NCBI GenBank assembly: GCA_003978105.1
Contig: QOAO01000008.1
Span: 1-53,379, forward strand
Source of the DNA: Thermovibrio sp.
Lineage (GTDB): Bacteria; Aquificota; Desulfurobacteriia; Desulfurobacteriales; Desulfurobacteriaceae
Direction of reading: 5' to 3'
DNA length: 53,379 bases
Position 1 is the first letter of the stretch. The number at the start of each line of letters is the position of its first letter. Below, piece by piece: positions 16,924-24,343 of this stretch. The position numbers and the translations under genes are program-made. The notes under the pieces are model-generated. The model saw nothing but the letters and a program-made list of their open reading frames with translations. It was not told where the DNA came from and searched no databases.

Positions 16924-17544
16924 ATGATCTTAATAACTGGGACGGACACTGGAGTTGGAAAAACCTACTTCACAGTTTCAATTTTAAGATATCTTAGGGG
17001 AAAGGGTAAAAATGTCTGTGGTTTAAAGGTTGTAGAAACGGGATGTAATCCTGTATGTGAGGACGCAGGAAAGATTTCAGAAGTTTGTGATAGGAAAATT
17101 CCTCCAATATACAAATTCAAAACACCCGTTGCTCCTGCCGTTGCCTCAGATATTGAGGGAACGAAAATTGACATTTCCAAACTTAAAGAAAGAATAAGGA
17201 AGTTTTCTGAAAATTACGATGAGGTGTTTCTTGAGGGTGCAGGGGGATTACTTGTTCCAATAACTTGGGAATATACATTCCTCGACCTTGCAAAGGAATT
17301 AAAGGCCGAAATTATTGTTGTAGCCCTTAATAAATTGGGAGTTATAAACCATACCCTTTTAACAGTAAGGGTCTGTAAATGTGAGGGTTTAAAGGTGAAA
17401 GCCGTTATCTTAAACAGTAGGGAAAATTACGATAAGACTGTTGAAACAAACTACAGCAGTTTAAAGAAACTACTCGACGTTCCCGTCTACCTCTTTTCTT
17501 CATACGAAGATTTATCTAACTTTGGTAAACAAATAGTTGACTAA
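16924..17544 (+). CDS. bioD: Dethiobiotin synthetase
   Basis: 206 aa. The P-loop ITGTDTGVGKTYFTVSIL (residues 4-21) is the BioD form, followed by the substrate lysine region GLKVVETGC and EGAGGLLVPI (~100-109). It closes the ureido ring of biotin from 7,8-diaminopelargonate, CO2 and ATP. No other bio genes are near. It begins only 6 bp after the flagellar operon, so it may be read from the same transcript, although its base composition returns to the genome average. Confidence 0.92.
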   Translation: MILITGTDTGVGKTYFTVSILRYLRGKGKNVCGLKVVETGCNPVCEDAGKISEVCDRKIPPIYKFKTPVAPAVASDIEGTKIDISKLKERIRKFSENYDEVFLEGAGGLLVPITWEYTFLDLAKELKAEIIVVALNKLGVINHTLLTVRVCKCEGLKVKAVILNSRENYDKTVETNYSSLKKLLDVPVYLFSSYEDLSNFGKQIVD

Positions 17545-17558
17545 TTTCTGGAGGAATT

Positions 17559-18278
17559 ATGGAAACCTTAACGATTCTTTACGATAACAGAGCTCTCCCT
17601 CCATTTGTACCAGACTGGGGATTCTCAGCCCTTATTGAACTTAAAGAAGAGAGTATTCTCTTTGACACAGGGGCAAATCCTGAAGTTTTAAAGGAAAATA
17701 TGGAAACTGCCAGCGTTGACCCTTACTCAATTGATAAGGTCTTTGTATCCCACAACCACTGGGACCACGTTGGAGGACTGCCCTACGTACTGAGTAAAAA
17801 CGGTTCAGTAGAGATTTACGTCCCCGAAACTGACTGCTTTGAAATTGAAAAGGAGCTCCCTGAAACTGCCATTTGTGTTCCTGTTTCAGCTCCAACCTAC
17901 ATTTCAGAGAGAGCTCTCTCAACAGGAATCCTTCCAACAGGCCTTGAAAAACCCTCTGAAGAACAATCCTTAATTGTTTTTACTGAAAGGGGAGCTCTCC
18001 TAATAACGGGGTGTTCCCACCCAGGAATTGTTGAGATTGCAAAAAAGGCTGTTTCTTTAATCGGAGAAGAGCTGTTCTTAACCATAGGTGGTTTTCACCT
18101 TTATAAATCCTCAGATGAGGAAATTTTGGGGGTTTGTGAGGAGTTGAAGAAATTCACCCAGTTTGTAGCTCCCTGCCACTGTACAGGTGATAGGGCTATA
18201 TCCCTTTTCAAGGAAAGCTGGGGAGATAGATTTATAGAGGCAGTTGCAGGGTTAGAAATTCCCTTGTCGGAGGAATAA
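17559..18278 (+). CDS. Metallo-beta-lactamase-fold hydrolase (COG1237-like)
   Basis: 239 aa. The zinc-site motif is SHNHWDHVGGLPY (about residues 64-76), with further ligands in ITGCSHPGIVEIA (~148), TIGGFHLY (~180) and APCHCTGD (~204). The C-S-H and P-C-H-C-T-G blocks are characteristic of the group related to archaeal 7,8-dihydropterin-6-methyl-4-(beta-D-ribofuranosyl)-aminobenzene-5'-phosphate synthase. The bacterial substrate is unknown. It is adjacent to ffh with no gap, and co-transcription is likely. Confidence 0.85.
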   Translation: METLTILYDNRALPPFVPDWGFSALIELKEESILFDTGANPEVLKENMETASVDPYSIDKVFVSHNHWDHVGGLPYVLSKNGSVEIYVPETDCFEIEKELPETAICVPVSAPTYISERALSTGILPTGLEKPSEEQSLIVFTERGALLITGCSHPGIVEIAKKAVSLIGEELFLTIGGFHLYKSSDEEILGVCEELKKFTQFVAPCHCTGDRAISLFKESWGDRFIEAVAGLEIPLSEE

Positions 18279-19625
18279 ATGTTTGATGCTTTAGCCGAAA
18301 GGATTCAGTCCACACTTGAAAAGTTTGGAAGAAAAGGTCGAATAGATAAGGAGACCCTCGAAAAGGGATTGAGGGAGATAAAACTTGCCCTCCTTGAAGC
18401 AGACGTAAACTACAAGGTAGTTTCAAATTTCATTTCTGATATTAGAGAAAAGGCCTTAGGAGCAGAGGTTGTCAAGGGAGTAAATCCTGCACAACAGCTC
18501 GTAAAAATTGTTCACGATGAACTTGTAGAGGCTTTGGGCGGTGAGGAAGCTAAGTTAAACTTAAAAAACAAACCTTCAGTAATTTTGCTAATTGGTCTTC
18601 AGGGGTCTGGTAAAACAACAATTGCTGCAAAACTTGCAAATTTCCTAAAAAAACAGGGAAAAAAGGTTTTATTAACCTCTGCAGACGTCTACAGACCTGC
18701 AGCAATGCTTCAACTAAAAAAATTAGGTGAAAAAATAGGTGTTCCCGTATTTTTGGAGGAGAGGGAAAAGGACGCCGTAAAGATTTCAAGGGATGCTCTA
18801 AAGAAGGTAAGGGATGAGAACTACGATGTTCTCATAATCGATACAGCTGGAAGACTGCACATTGATGAGGAGCTCCTTGGGGAGGCAAGAAAAATAAGGG
18901 AAGAGACAAATCCCGACGAAGTTCTCTTTGTTATAGATGCAATGACAGGTCAGGAGGCTGTAAACATTGCAAAGGCCTTCAACGATGCCGTTGGAATGAC
19001 GGGAATTATCCTTACGAAGATGGATTCAGACTCAAGGGGAGGAGTGGCGTTATCTGTTAAGGGGGTAACTGGAAAGCCTATAAAGTTTGCAGGTACAGGT
19101 GAAAAGATAGAGGACTTTGAACAGTTTTATCCCGATAGGATTGCATCGAGAATCCTCGGGATGGGAGATGTTGTCAGCCTCGTTGAAAAGGCTCAACAGG
19201 TTATAGATGAAAGGGAAGCCCTTTCTATGCAGGAAAAACTGTTGTCCGGAGAGTTTACTTTAGAGGACTTCAGGCAGCAGCTTAGAATGATTCAGAAACT
19301 CGGTCCCATTCAGCAGATTATAAAAATGATACCGGGGCTTGGAAGCCAGAAAGTTTTGAAACAGGTTCAACAGGCAATAGACGACAAGAAGCTAAAGAGA
19401 ATAGAGGCAATAATAAACTCAATGACTCCGGAGGAGAGGAGAAACCACGCAATAATAAATGCAAGTAGAAAGAGGAGAATTGCTAAGGGAAGCGGAACAA
19501 GTGTAAAGGAGGTCGATGCCCTGATAAAGCAGTTTGTCCAGATGAAAATGGCCATGAAACAGATGAGGAAGATGCAGAGAAAGATGGCTAAAAAGGGGAG
19601 AAAATTTCCATTTCCCTTTTTCTAA
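18279..19625 (+). CDS. ffh: Signal recognition particle protein Ffh (SRP54)
   Basis: 448 aa. N domain, G domain with GLQGSGKTTIAAKLA (G1, ~105-119), DTAGRLH (G3), TKMDSDSRGG (G4) and GTGEKIEDFEQF (G5), and a C-terminal methionine-rich M domain (MIQKLGPIQQIIKMIPGLG ... MKMAMKQMRKMQRKMAK). It binds signal peptides of membrane and secreted proteins with 4.5S RNA and the FtsY receptor. It begins one base after the previous stop. Confidence 0.97.
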   Translation: MFDALAERIQSTLEKFGRKGRIDKETLEKGLREIKLALLEADVNYKVVSNFISDIREKALGAEVVKGVNPAQQLVKIVHDELVEALGGEEAKLNLKNKPSVILLIGLQGSGKTTIAAKLANFLKKQGKKVLLTSADVYRPAAMLQLKKLGEKIGVPVFLEEREKDAVKISRDALKKVRDENYDVLIIDTAGRLHIDEELLGEARKIREETNPDEVLFVIDAMTGQEAVNIAKAFNDAVGMTGIILTKMDSDSRGGVALSVKGVTGKPIKFAGTGEKIEDFEQFYPDRIASRILGMGDVVSLVEKAQQVIDEREALSMQEKLLSGEFTLEDFRQQLRMIQKLGPIQQIIKMIPGLGSQKVLKQVQQAIDDKKLKRIEAIINSMTPEERRNHAIINASRKRRIAKGSGTSVKEVDALIKQFVQMKMAMKQMRKMQRKMAKKGRKFPFPFF

Positions 19626-19629
19626 GGAG

Positions 19630-19657
19630 TTGAATTAGAGTAGTTTTGGATTAAAAT
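19630..19657 (+). promoter_or_regulatory. Candidate promoter ahead of rpsP
   Basis: TTGAAT (19630-19635), a 16-bp spacer, and TAAAAT (19652-19657), 33 bp before the rpsP start. Fair match to sigma-70; it would give rpsP-khpA their own transcript. Confidence 0.4.
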
Positions 19658-19690
19658 TAGACTTCAAAATTTCAAAATAGGAGGAGAAGG

Positions 19691-19921
19691 TTGGTTAAGA
19701 TAAGGCTTAAGAAGATGGGAAGAAAGAAACTTCCCGTTTACAAGATTGTTGTTGCTGAAGCTATGTCCAAGAGGGATGGAAGGGCAGTTGACATTTTAGG
19801 AACTTACAATCCAAAGTCAAAGGAACTTCAAATTGATGTTGAAAAGGTAAAGGAATGGCTTTCAAAGGGTGCTCAACCAACCCCCAGAGTTGCTTCACTC
19901 ATCAAGAGAGCTCTTCAATAA
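19691..19921 (+). CDS. rpsP: 30S ribosomal protein S16
   Basis: 76 aa. [28 protein letters not shown] at the N-terminus and LGTYNP are diagnostic for S16, a small-subunit assembly protein. The start is TTG at 19691, preceded by AGGAGGAGAAGG. No upstream ATG fits. khpA follows after 11 bp, as in many genomes, but rimM and trmD are not next here. Confidence 0.96.
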   Translation: MVKIRLKKMGRKKLPVYKIVVAEAMSKRDGRAVDILGTYNPKSKELQIDVEKVKEWLSKGAQPTPRVASLIKRALQ

Positions 19922-19932
19922 GGAGGTGGAAG

Positions 19933-20172
19933 ATGTCTGCACTAAAGGAAATCGTTGAGTGTGTTGCTAAGAGGCTTGTGGACAATCCAGATGCAGTTTC
20001 AGTAAACGAGACTGAAGGGGAGAGAACTGTAGTAATTGAACTAAAAGTTGACCCTAAAGACCTTGGAAAAGTTATTGGTAAACAGGGAAGAACTGCAAAA
20101 GCTTTAAGAACAATACTTTCAGCTGCTGCAGCCAAACAGGGTAAGAAAGCCGTTCTTGAAATAATAGAGTAG
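19933..20172 (+). CDS. khpA: KH-domain RNA-binding protein KhpA
   Basis: 79 aa. I start it at the ATG at 19933, preceded by AGGAGGTGGAAG. The same frame is open upstream but only inside rpsP. A single KH domain is seen, with the GxxG loop as [16 protein letters not shown] (~48-63). KhpA is a small RNA-binding protein usually encoded with rpsP. Its TAG stop lies inside the stem of the bidirectional terminator that follows. Confidence 0.93.
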   Translation: MSALKEIVECVAKRLVDNPDAVSVNETEGERTVVIELKVDPKDLGKVIGKQGRTAKALRTILSAAAAKQGKKAVLEIIE

Positions 20173-20192
20173 CGGCGCTCCGCTACTCTATT
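20163..20192. terminator. Bidirectional terminator shared by two convergent genes
   Basis: AATAGAGTAGCGG (20163-20175) pairs perfectly with CCGCTACTCTATT (20180-20192) around CGCT. The stem contains the TAG stop of khpA and, on the other strand, the stop of the GGDEF-like gene, so both proteins end within the hairpin. Flanking A/T-rich bases on each side are compatible with termination in both directions. Confidence 0.75.
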
Positions 20193-20761
20193 CCCTCTAA
20201 AATATTTCCCAAATTGTCTATTACATTATCTGCGCTGTTCTCTTTTGTGATACGAAAATGTTTAAGCTTAAGATTTATTAGTATATTTTTATCACTGTAA
20301 GTTTTTGTCTTTATATGGAGTAACATTTGGTTCAAGCGGTTAATCACAGCCTCCTCATCCTTCTCGCTCTTTAAGATAAAAATAATACCCATACTGGACT
20401 CATTAACCCTAAATAGGATGTCTGTAGGTCTGATTCTATTATCTAGATAACTTAAAATATCGTTTGTAAGAAATTTTTTGTCAGAAGTTGAAATATCCTC
20501 CCCTAAAATCTCTATTTTAATACCTGCACATACTAAAACTTCTTCACTTCCATACTTCAGTCTGTTAATCAATCTCTCTAGTTTGTACTTAACAAACTTT
20601 ATCTTAGGTATTAAACTCTCCTTATCAATCAAAGACTCATAGTCTTTTACCTCTGTTTCAAGTAGTTTCATCAAATACTCAACTTCACTCAATCTATCAA
20701 GACTACTTTTTAATAGGTCATAGAGTTCCTTTAACTTTTCCTCTCCATGATATCTATCCAA
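20183..20761 (-). CDS. Degenerate GGDEF-like protein with coiled-coil N-terminus
   Basis: 192 aa. Residues 1-60 are helical and charged, likely coiled coil. From ~50 the order of elements resembles a diguanylate cyclase domain (LIPKIKFVKYKLERLINRLK, then a VCAGIKIEI strand and DILSYLDNRIRPTDILFRVNESSMGIIFIL). Where an active enzyme has RYGGDEF this one has FRVNESSMG, so catalysis is not expected. It may be a c-di-GMP-independent scaffold or sensor. Family assignment rests on pattern only. It lies 15 bp downstream of the transaldolase gene. Confidence 0.5.
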   Translation of the reverse strand: MDRYHGEEKLKELYDLLKSSLDRLSEVEYLMKLLETEVKDYESLIDKESLIPKIKFVKYKLERLINRLKYGSEEVLVCAGIKIEILGEDISTSDKKFLTNDILSYLDNRIRPTDILFRVNESSMGIIFILKSEKDEEAVINRLNQMLLHIKTKTYSDKNILINLKLKHFRITKENSADNVIDNLGNILEGIE

Positions 20762-20776
20762 AGTCTCCTCCTAAAT

Positions 20777-21439
20777 CTAACTAAAGATGGATTCCTTATC
20801 GGGAACTTTAGCCCAGTCCTCTAAGAATCTTTCGATTCCTATGTCTGTTAAAGGATGCTTAGCAAGTTGTTTTATCACTTTGTAAGGGATAGTAGCAATG
20901 TCAGCTCCAATAAGTGCAGCCTGTAGAACGTGCTGAGGGTGTCTTACACTTGCAACAATAATTTCAGTTTCAAAACCGTAGTTTTCGTAGATTTGAACAA
21001 CCTGAGATATAAGTTCCATTCCGTCATGCCCTATATCATCCAGTCTTCCAACGAAGGGAGAAACGTAAGTTGCACCGGCCTTTGCTGCCAGTAATGCCTG
21101 AAGCGGTGAAAAGACAAGTGTAACGTTTGTCTTTATTCCCTCCGATGAGAGTATTTTAACTGCCTTTAAACCCTCCGTTGTCATTGGAATTTTAATAACT
21201 ACGTTATCTCCCAACTTTGCCAACTGTCTTGCCTCATCAACCATTCCCTGAGTATCAAGACTAACAACTTCTAAACTGACAGGTCCAGGAACAATTTCTA
21301 AGATTTCCTTAGCTACTTCTAAAAAGGGTCTTCCGGTCCTTGAAATTAGTGTTGGATTTGTAGTAACTCCGTCTATCAAACCCATTTCCATGGCAGATTT
21401 AATCTCATTAACATCAGCAGTATCAATAAAGAACTTCAT
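20777..21439 (-). CDS. tal: Transaldolase (small TalC/Fsa-type)
   Basis: 220 aa, the short transaldolase subfamily. [30 protein letters not shown] at the N-terminus and the Schiff-base lysine region ([33 protein letters not shown], ~83-115) are diagnostic. It transfers dihydroxyacetone units between sugar phosphates in the non-oxidative pentose phosphate pathway. Some relatives act as fructose-6-phosphate aldolases, but most short bacterial members outside enterics are transaldolases. Good ribosome site (GGAGG). Confidence 0.92.
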   Translation of the reverse strand: MKFFIDTADVNEIKSAMEMGLIDGVTTNPTLISRTGRPFLEVAKEILEIVPGPVSLEVVSLDTQGMVDEARQLAKLGDNVVIKIPMTTEGLKAVKILSSEGIKTNVTLVFSPLQALLAAKAGATYVSPFVGRLDDIGHDGMELISQVVQIYENYGFETEIIVASVRHPQHVLQAALIGADIATIPYKVIKQLAKHPLTDIGIERFLEDWAKVPDKESIFS

Positions 21440-21449
21440 CCTTTACCTC

Positions 21450-21917
21450 CTATCTTGAAAATTTAAAAGAACTGTAGTCCAATTCACCATTTTTAACCTG
21501 AAAGATTAATAAAGCTATTAGTATAAGTATAACAAAGAGCTCCCCTATTTTACCCGTTTTAAACAGTTTAAAGGAGAACCTTGGATAGTACTTTGTACTG
21601 TAAGGAATACCTAATGGAGTTAAAGCATCCAAAAAGAGATGGGAAAAGTAACCAACAGTAAGCGATAGAAGGTTCAATCCCAAACTTTTGTTGAGAAAGT
21701 CCTTTACTGTAATAGAAACAAAAAGAAGAACTATTGGTATTAAAATATGGTGAGCTATGCCTCTGTGGGAGTTAAAGAGAGTTCTCTGATTGGGAAAAGG
21801 AAGTCCCTTTTTTAAATCAACGTCAGGAAGGATAGAACCTAAGACAGAAGGAAGAACCGGTAAGTTGAAAAAAGATGCAAAAACTACCCCTGCAAGAATG
21901 TGGCTTCCAAAGGTCAT
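21450..21917 (-). CDS. YdjM-family membrane-bound metal-dependent hydrolase
   Basis: 155 aa. The family pattern is FGSHILAGVVFAS ... GSILPDVDLKKG ... FNSHRGIAHHILIPI ... GYFSHLFLDALTPLGIPY, with conserved His/Asp residues between four hydrophobic segments. These are inner-membrane proteins of unresolved substrate (annotated as LexA-binding hydrolases in E. coli). It overlaps the preceding MBL gene by 4 bp (ATGA) and so belongs to the same operon. Confidence 0.82.
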   Translation of the reverse strand: MTFGSHILAGVVFASFFNLPVLPSVLGSILPDVDLKKGLPFPNQRTLFNSHRGIAHHILIPIVLLFVSITVKDFLNKSLGLNLLSLTVGYFSHLFLDALTPLGIPYSTKYYPRFSFKLFKTGKIGELFVILILIALLIFQVKNGELDYSSFKFSR

Positions 21918-22564
21918 CTGATAAGACCTCTAATGAAGGGATTTTCACGGAGCTCCTCACCAATTGTTGTTTTCTCTCCGTGTCCTGGAATTAAAACTGT
22001 GTCTTGAGGGAGCTCCTTTAAAACTTTAAATATTGACGACTTAAGTTGGGAGAAATCACTCATCGGTAAATCGTACCTTCCTATGCTTCCCTTAAAAATT
22101 AGGTCACCTACAAAGGCAACTCTGTTCGTTGGTGAGTAGAGAACTATACTGCCGGGGGAATGCCCTGGAGTATGGAGAATTCTGAGTTCGGAATTTCCCA
22201 AACTAAGAACGTCACCTTCGTTAACAGTTATATCAGGAGTAGGGGAGTATTCGGCTCCTGCCATGAGTCCTATTTCACTCTCTACCCAGAAGTTCAAGTT
22301 TCTCTTTGCCTCCGGATGCATAATCAGTTTTGCTTCTGGAAACTTCAGTTTTGCCCATGCGTTTGCAGCTGTGTGGTCAGGATGTTCATGTGTGTTTATA
22401 ACGTAGACAACGTTTAAATCTTCCCTATCAACGGTATCCTCTATATCCTCTAATACTTCCTTACTTCCAGGGTCCACAACAGCAGCTTCCTTCGTTTCCT
22501 CATCCCAGAAAAGTATGGTATTAACTAAAAATGGAGCGTTTGGAAACACTTTTACACTCATCAT
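21914..22564 (-). CDS. Glyoxalase II-like metallo-beta-lactamase hydrolase
   Basis: 216 aa. AAVVDPGSKEVLEDI, then the metal motif NTHEHPDHTAANAW (~56-69), LHTPGHSPGSIVLYS (~130) and FVGDLIFKGSIGRYDLP (~150), the order seen in short glyoxalase II-like thioesterases (YcbL type). Glutathione-type substrates are not certain in this organism. Two adjacent ATG codons are possible starts (22564 or 22561). Confidence 0.88.
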   Translation of the reverse strand: MMSVKVFPNAPFLVNTILFWDEETKEAAVVDPGSKEVLEDIEDTVDREDLNVVYVINTHEHPDHTAANAWAKLKFPEAKLIMHPEAKRNLNFWVESEIGLMAGAEYSPTPDITVNEGDVLSLGNSELRILHTPGHSPGSIVLYSPTNRVAFVGDLIFKGSIGRYDLPMSDFSQLKSSIFKVLKELPQDTVLIPGHGEKTTIGEELRENPFIRGLIR

Positions 22565-23106
22565 TCTCCCTCTAAAACGATAAATTCTGAGACTTCTTCA
22601 AGGTCTATGTACTCGTTTGCAGCAGAGATTATCTCCTTTGCCGTTATCGATTTAAAAGAAATAACCTCAACTTTTATCCCCTTTGCCTTGAGAAAGTTTA
22701 TTAAATCGACAAAGTCCCCATCTCCGCTCATTAAAACAACAACGTCAACCTTCCCATTCTCAGCCATTGCAATTGCATCAATTGCAATTCCCATGTCCCA
22801 GTCGGCCTTATACTCAACTCTGTCCCAGTTGTAGAACTTTTTTGGCTCCTTCAATTTGACTTCGTAGCCGATGTTTCTCAAAACGTGGATGAAGCCGTCT
22901 TGATTGACCCTATCAAGGTTAACCAAATAGGCTATTGCCCTGTAGAGGGTTCTCCCCCTAAGGGCAAGTTCCAAAAGGTTCTTAAAGTCAACCTTTTTAT
23001 TTATGGAGTGCTTTGCTCCGTAGTAAATGTTTTGCATATCGACAAAGATTGCTACAGAGAGATTTTTTCTATTCCTGTCCCTCTCTATCAGGTCCTGAGC
23101 CTTCAA
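22561..23106 (-). CDS. NYN (PIN-like) domain protein, LabA/DUF88 family
   Basis: 181 aa, TTG start at 23106 behind AGGAGGAG. The domain begins VAIFVDMQNIYYGAK (residues 18-32) and has the acidic nuclease pattern ADWDMGIAIDAIAMAE and VVLMSGDGDFVDLINFLKAKGIKVEVISF (~120-150). NYN proteins are usually metal-dependent RNases; bacterial LabA-type targets are mostly unknown. It overlaps the CDF gene by 38 bp, and its stop touches the start of the MBL gene. Confidence 0.87.
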   Translation of the reverse strand: MKAQDLIERDRNRKNLSVAIFVDMQNIYYGAKHSINKKVDFKNLLELALRGRTLYRAIAYLVNLDRVNQDGFIHVLRNIGYEVKLKEPKKFYNWDRVEYKADWDMGIAIDAIAMAENGKVDVVVLMSGDGDFVDLINFLKAKGIKVEVISFKSITAKEIISAANEYIDLEEVSEFIVLEGE

Positions 23107-24343
23107 CTTCTCCTCCTATATCGCAGGTGTATGTATTCCAGACTGCCAACGGTGGTTCGCAGTGGGGATTCCTCTTAAGCTCCTCTAAAAATTCATCCAA
23201 ATCATCATTGGGTATCAACTTCATTCCCATTCCGTAAGCGGACAAGGCATATATAACCCCCTTTCCCAAGGGAAGGTTGTTTACAGCCACACAGTTAACA
23301 CCCTTCTTTGCAAGGAGCTCTACAAGCTCTATGCACTTTCCATACTTTATTTTTACAGCAGGATTCTCAAAAACCTCTACCTTCCTCCACTGGTTGCCCT
23401 CCCTTTCAAGAATGAGAATTTGGGGACACTCTGCAAACTTACTGCAAACCCTGTTTCCAGAGACAAAAACCGCGTACTTCTTTTCCTCCCTCTCTTCAGG
23501 TTCAAAGTGGATAATTATCTTCTCTATAAATGGTACCTCCCTTTTAACCTTAGCCTCAACTTCGTGAACTACTCTGTGAGCCCTTTTAAGGTCGTTCGTT
23601 CCAACCTTTACTTCTGCCTCGATGAACTTGTAACTGCCGGAGCTCCTTCCAGTTATCTCCTTAACCTCCTTAACAAGGGGATGGGAGAGCAGCAATTTCC
23701 TTATCCTCTCAAGGCTCTCTCTGTCAATTGAAGCATCCAACAAAACCTTCAATGCCTCAATGAGAATTTCGTAACCTGCGTGGAAGATAAAGAGGACAAT
23801 AACTAGAACGGCTACCTTTTCAACGATGGGATATCCTAAGTAACTTCCAACAATTCCAACTAAAACGATGAGGGCTGAGAACATATCTGTCTTAATGTGC
23901 TCCGAATCGGCTATAAGACTTGGAGAGTTAAGTTCCTCCCCCTTTCTTCTCTCAAATTTTGAAAAGAAGTAGGTTACGAGAATGGTTATCAGAACCGCCC
24001 CTACAGCAACGGGGAGATTTTCTATTCTGTGGGAACTCCCCTCAAAAAAGGTTTCCTTTAGAATTTCATAACCTGCAAAGAATATAGCAAATGCACTTAG
24101 AAGGGATACAAAGTTTTCAACCTTGTAGAGGCCATAGGGAAACTCTTTAACCCTCATATTTGCCATAACTATACCTGCATAGACGGAGAGGGAGGCTGCA
24201 AGGTCTGCCAGAGAGTGAATTCCATCTGCAATAAGAGAACGAGAACTTGAAACCAAACCGGCTGAGAGTTTAAGAACAGTCAAAAAGAGATTTACAAAAA
24301 CAGAGTATAGAGCAACTTTCCTCTTTTCCCTAATAATTTCCAT
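23069..24343 (-). CDS. Cation diffusion facilitator transporter with C-terminal NifX/NifB-like domain
   Basis: 424 aa. Residues ~1-290 are a CDF transporter: six membrane segments, the metal sites ADGIHSLADLAASL (~39-52) and ADSEHIKTDMFSA (~145), and the cytosolic domain (SLERIRKLLLSHPLVKEVKEI). The last ~115 residues (KYAVFVSGNRVCSKFAECPQILILE ... GKCIELVELLAKKGVNCVAVNNLPLGKGVIYAL) resemble the dinitrogenase iron-molybdenum cofactor-binding fold of NifX/NifB tails. It is likely an Fe(II)/Zn(II) or Mn(II) exporter, with the extra domain possibly sensing iron-sulfur clusters. It starts immediately after the herA stop. Confidence 0.88.
   Translation of the reverse strand: MEIIREKRKVALYSVFVNLFLTVLKLSAGLVSSSRSLIADGIHSLADLAASLSVYAGIVMANMRVKEFPYGLYKVENFVSLLSAFAIFFAGYEILKETFFEGSSHRIENLPVAVGAVLITILVTYFFSKFERRKGEELNSPSLIADSEHIKTDMFSALIVLVGIVGSYLGYPIVEKVAVLVIVLFIFHAGYEILIEALKVLLDASIDRESLERIRKLLLSHPLVKEVKEITGRSSGSYKFIEAEVKVGTNDLKRAHRVVHEVEAKVKREVPFIEKIIIHFEPEEREEKKYAVFVSGNRVCSKFAECPQILILEREGNQWRKVEVFENPAVKIKYGKCIELVELLAKKGVNCVAVNNLPLGKGVIYALSAYGMGMKLIPNDDLDEFLEELKRNPHCEPPLAVWNTYTCDIGGEVEGSGPDREGQE

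Noticed and set aside
19855..19932. Longer KhpA starting inside rpsP
   Set aside because: The ATG at 19933 has AGGAGGTGGAAG upstream and gives the normal KhpA length.
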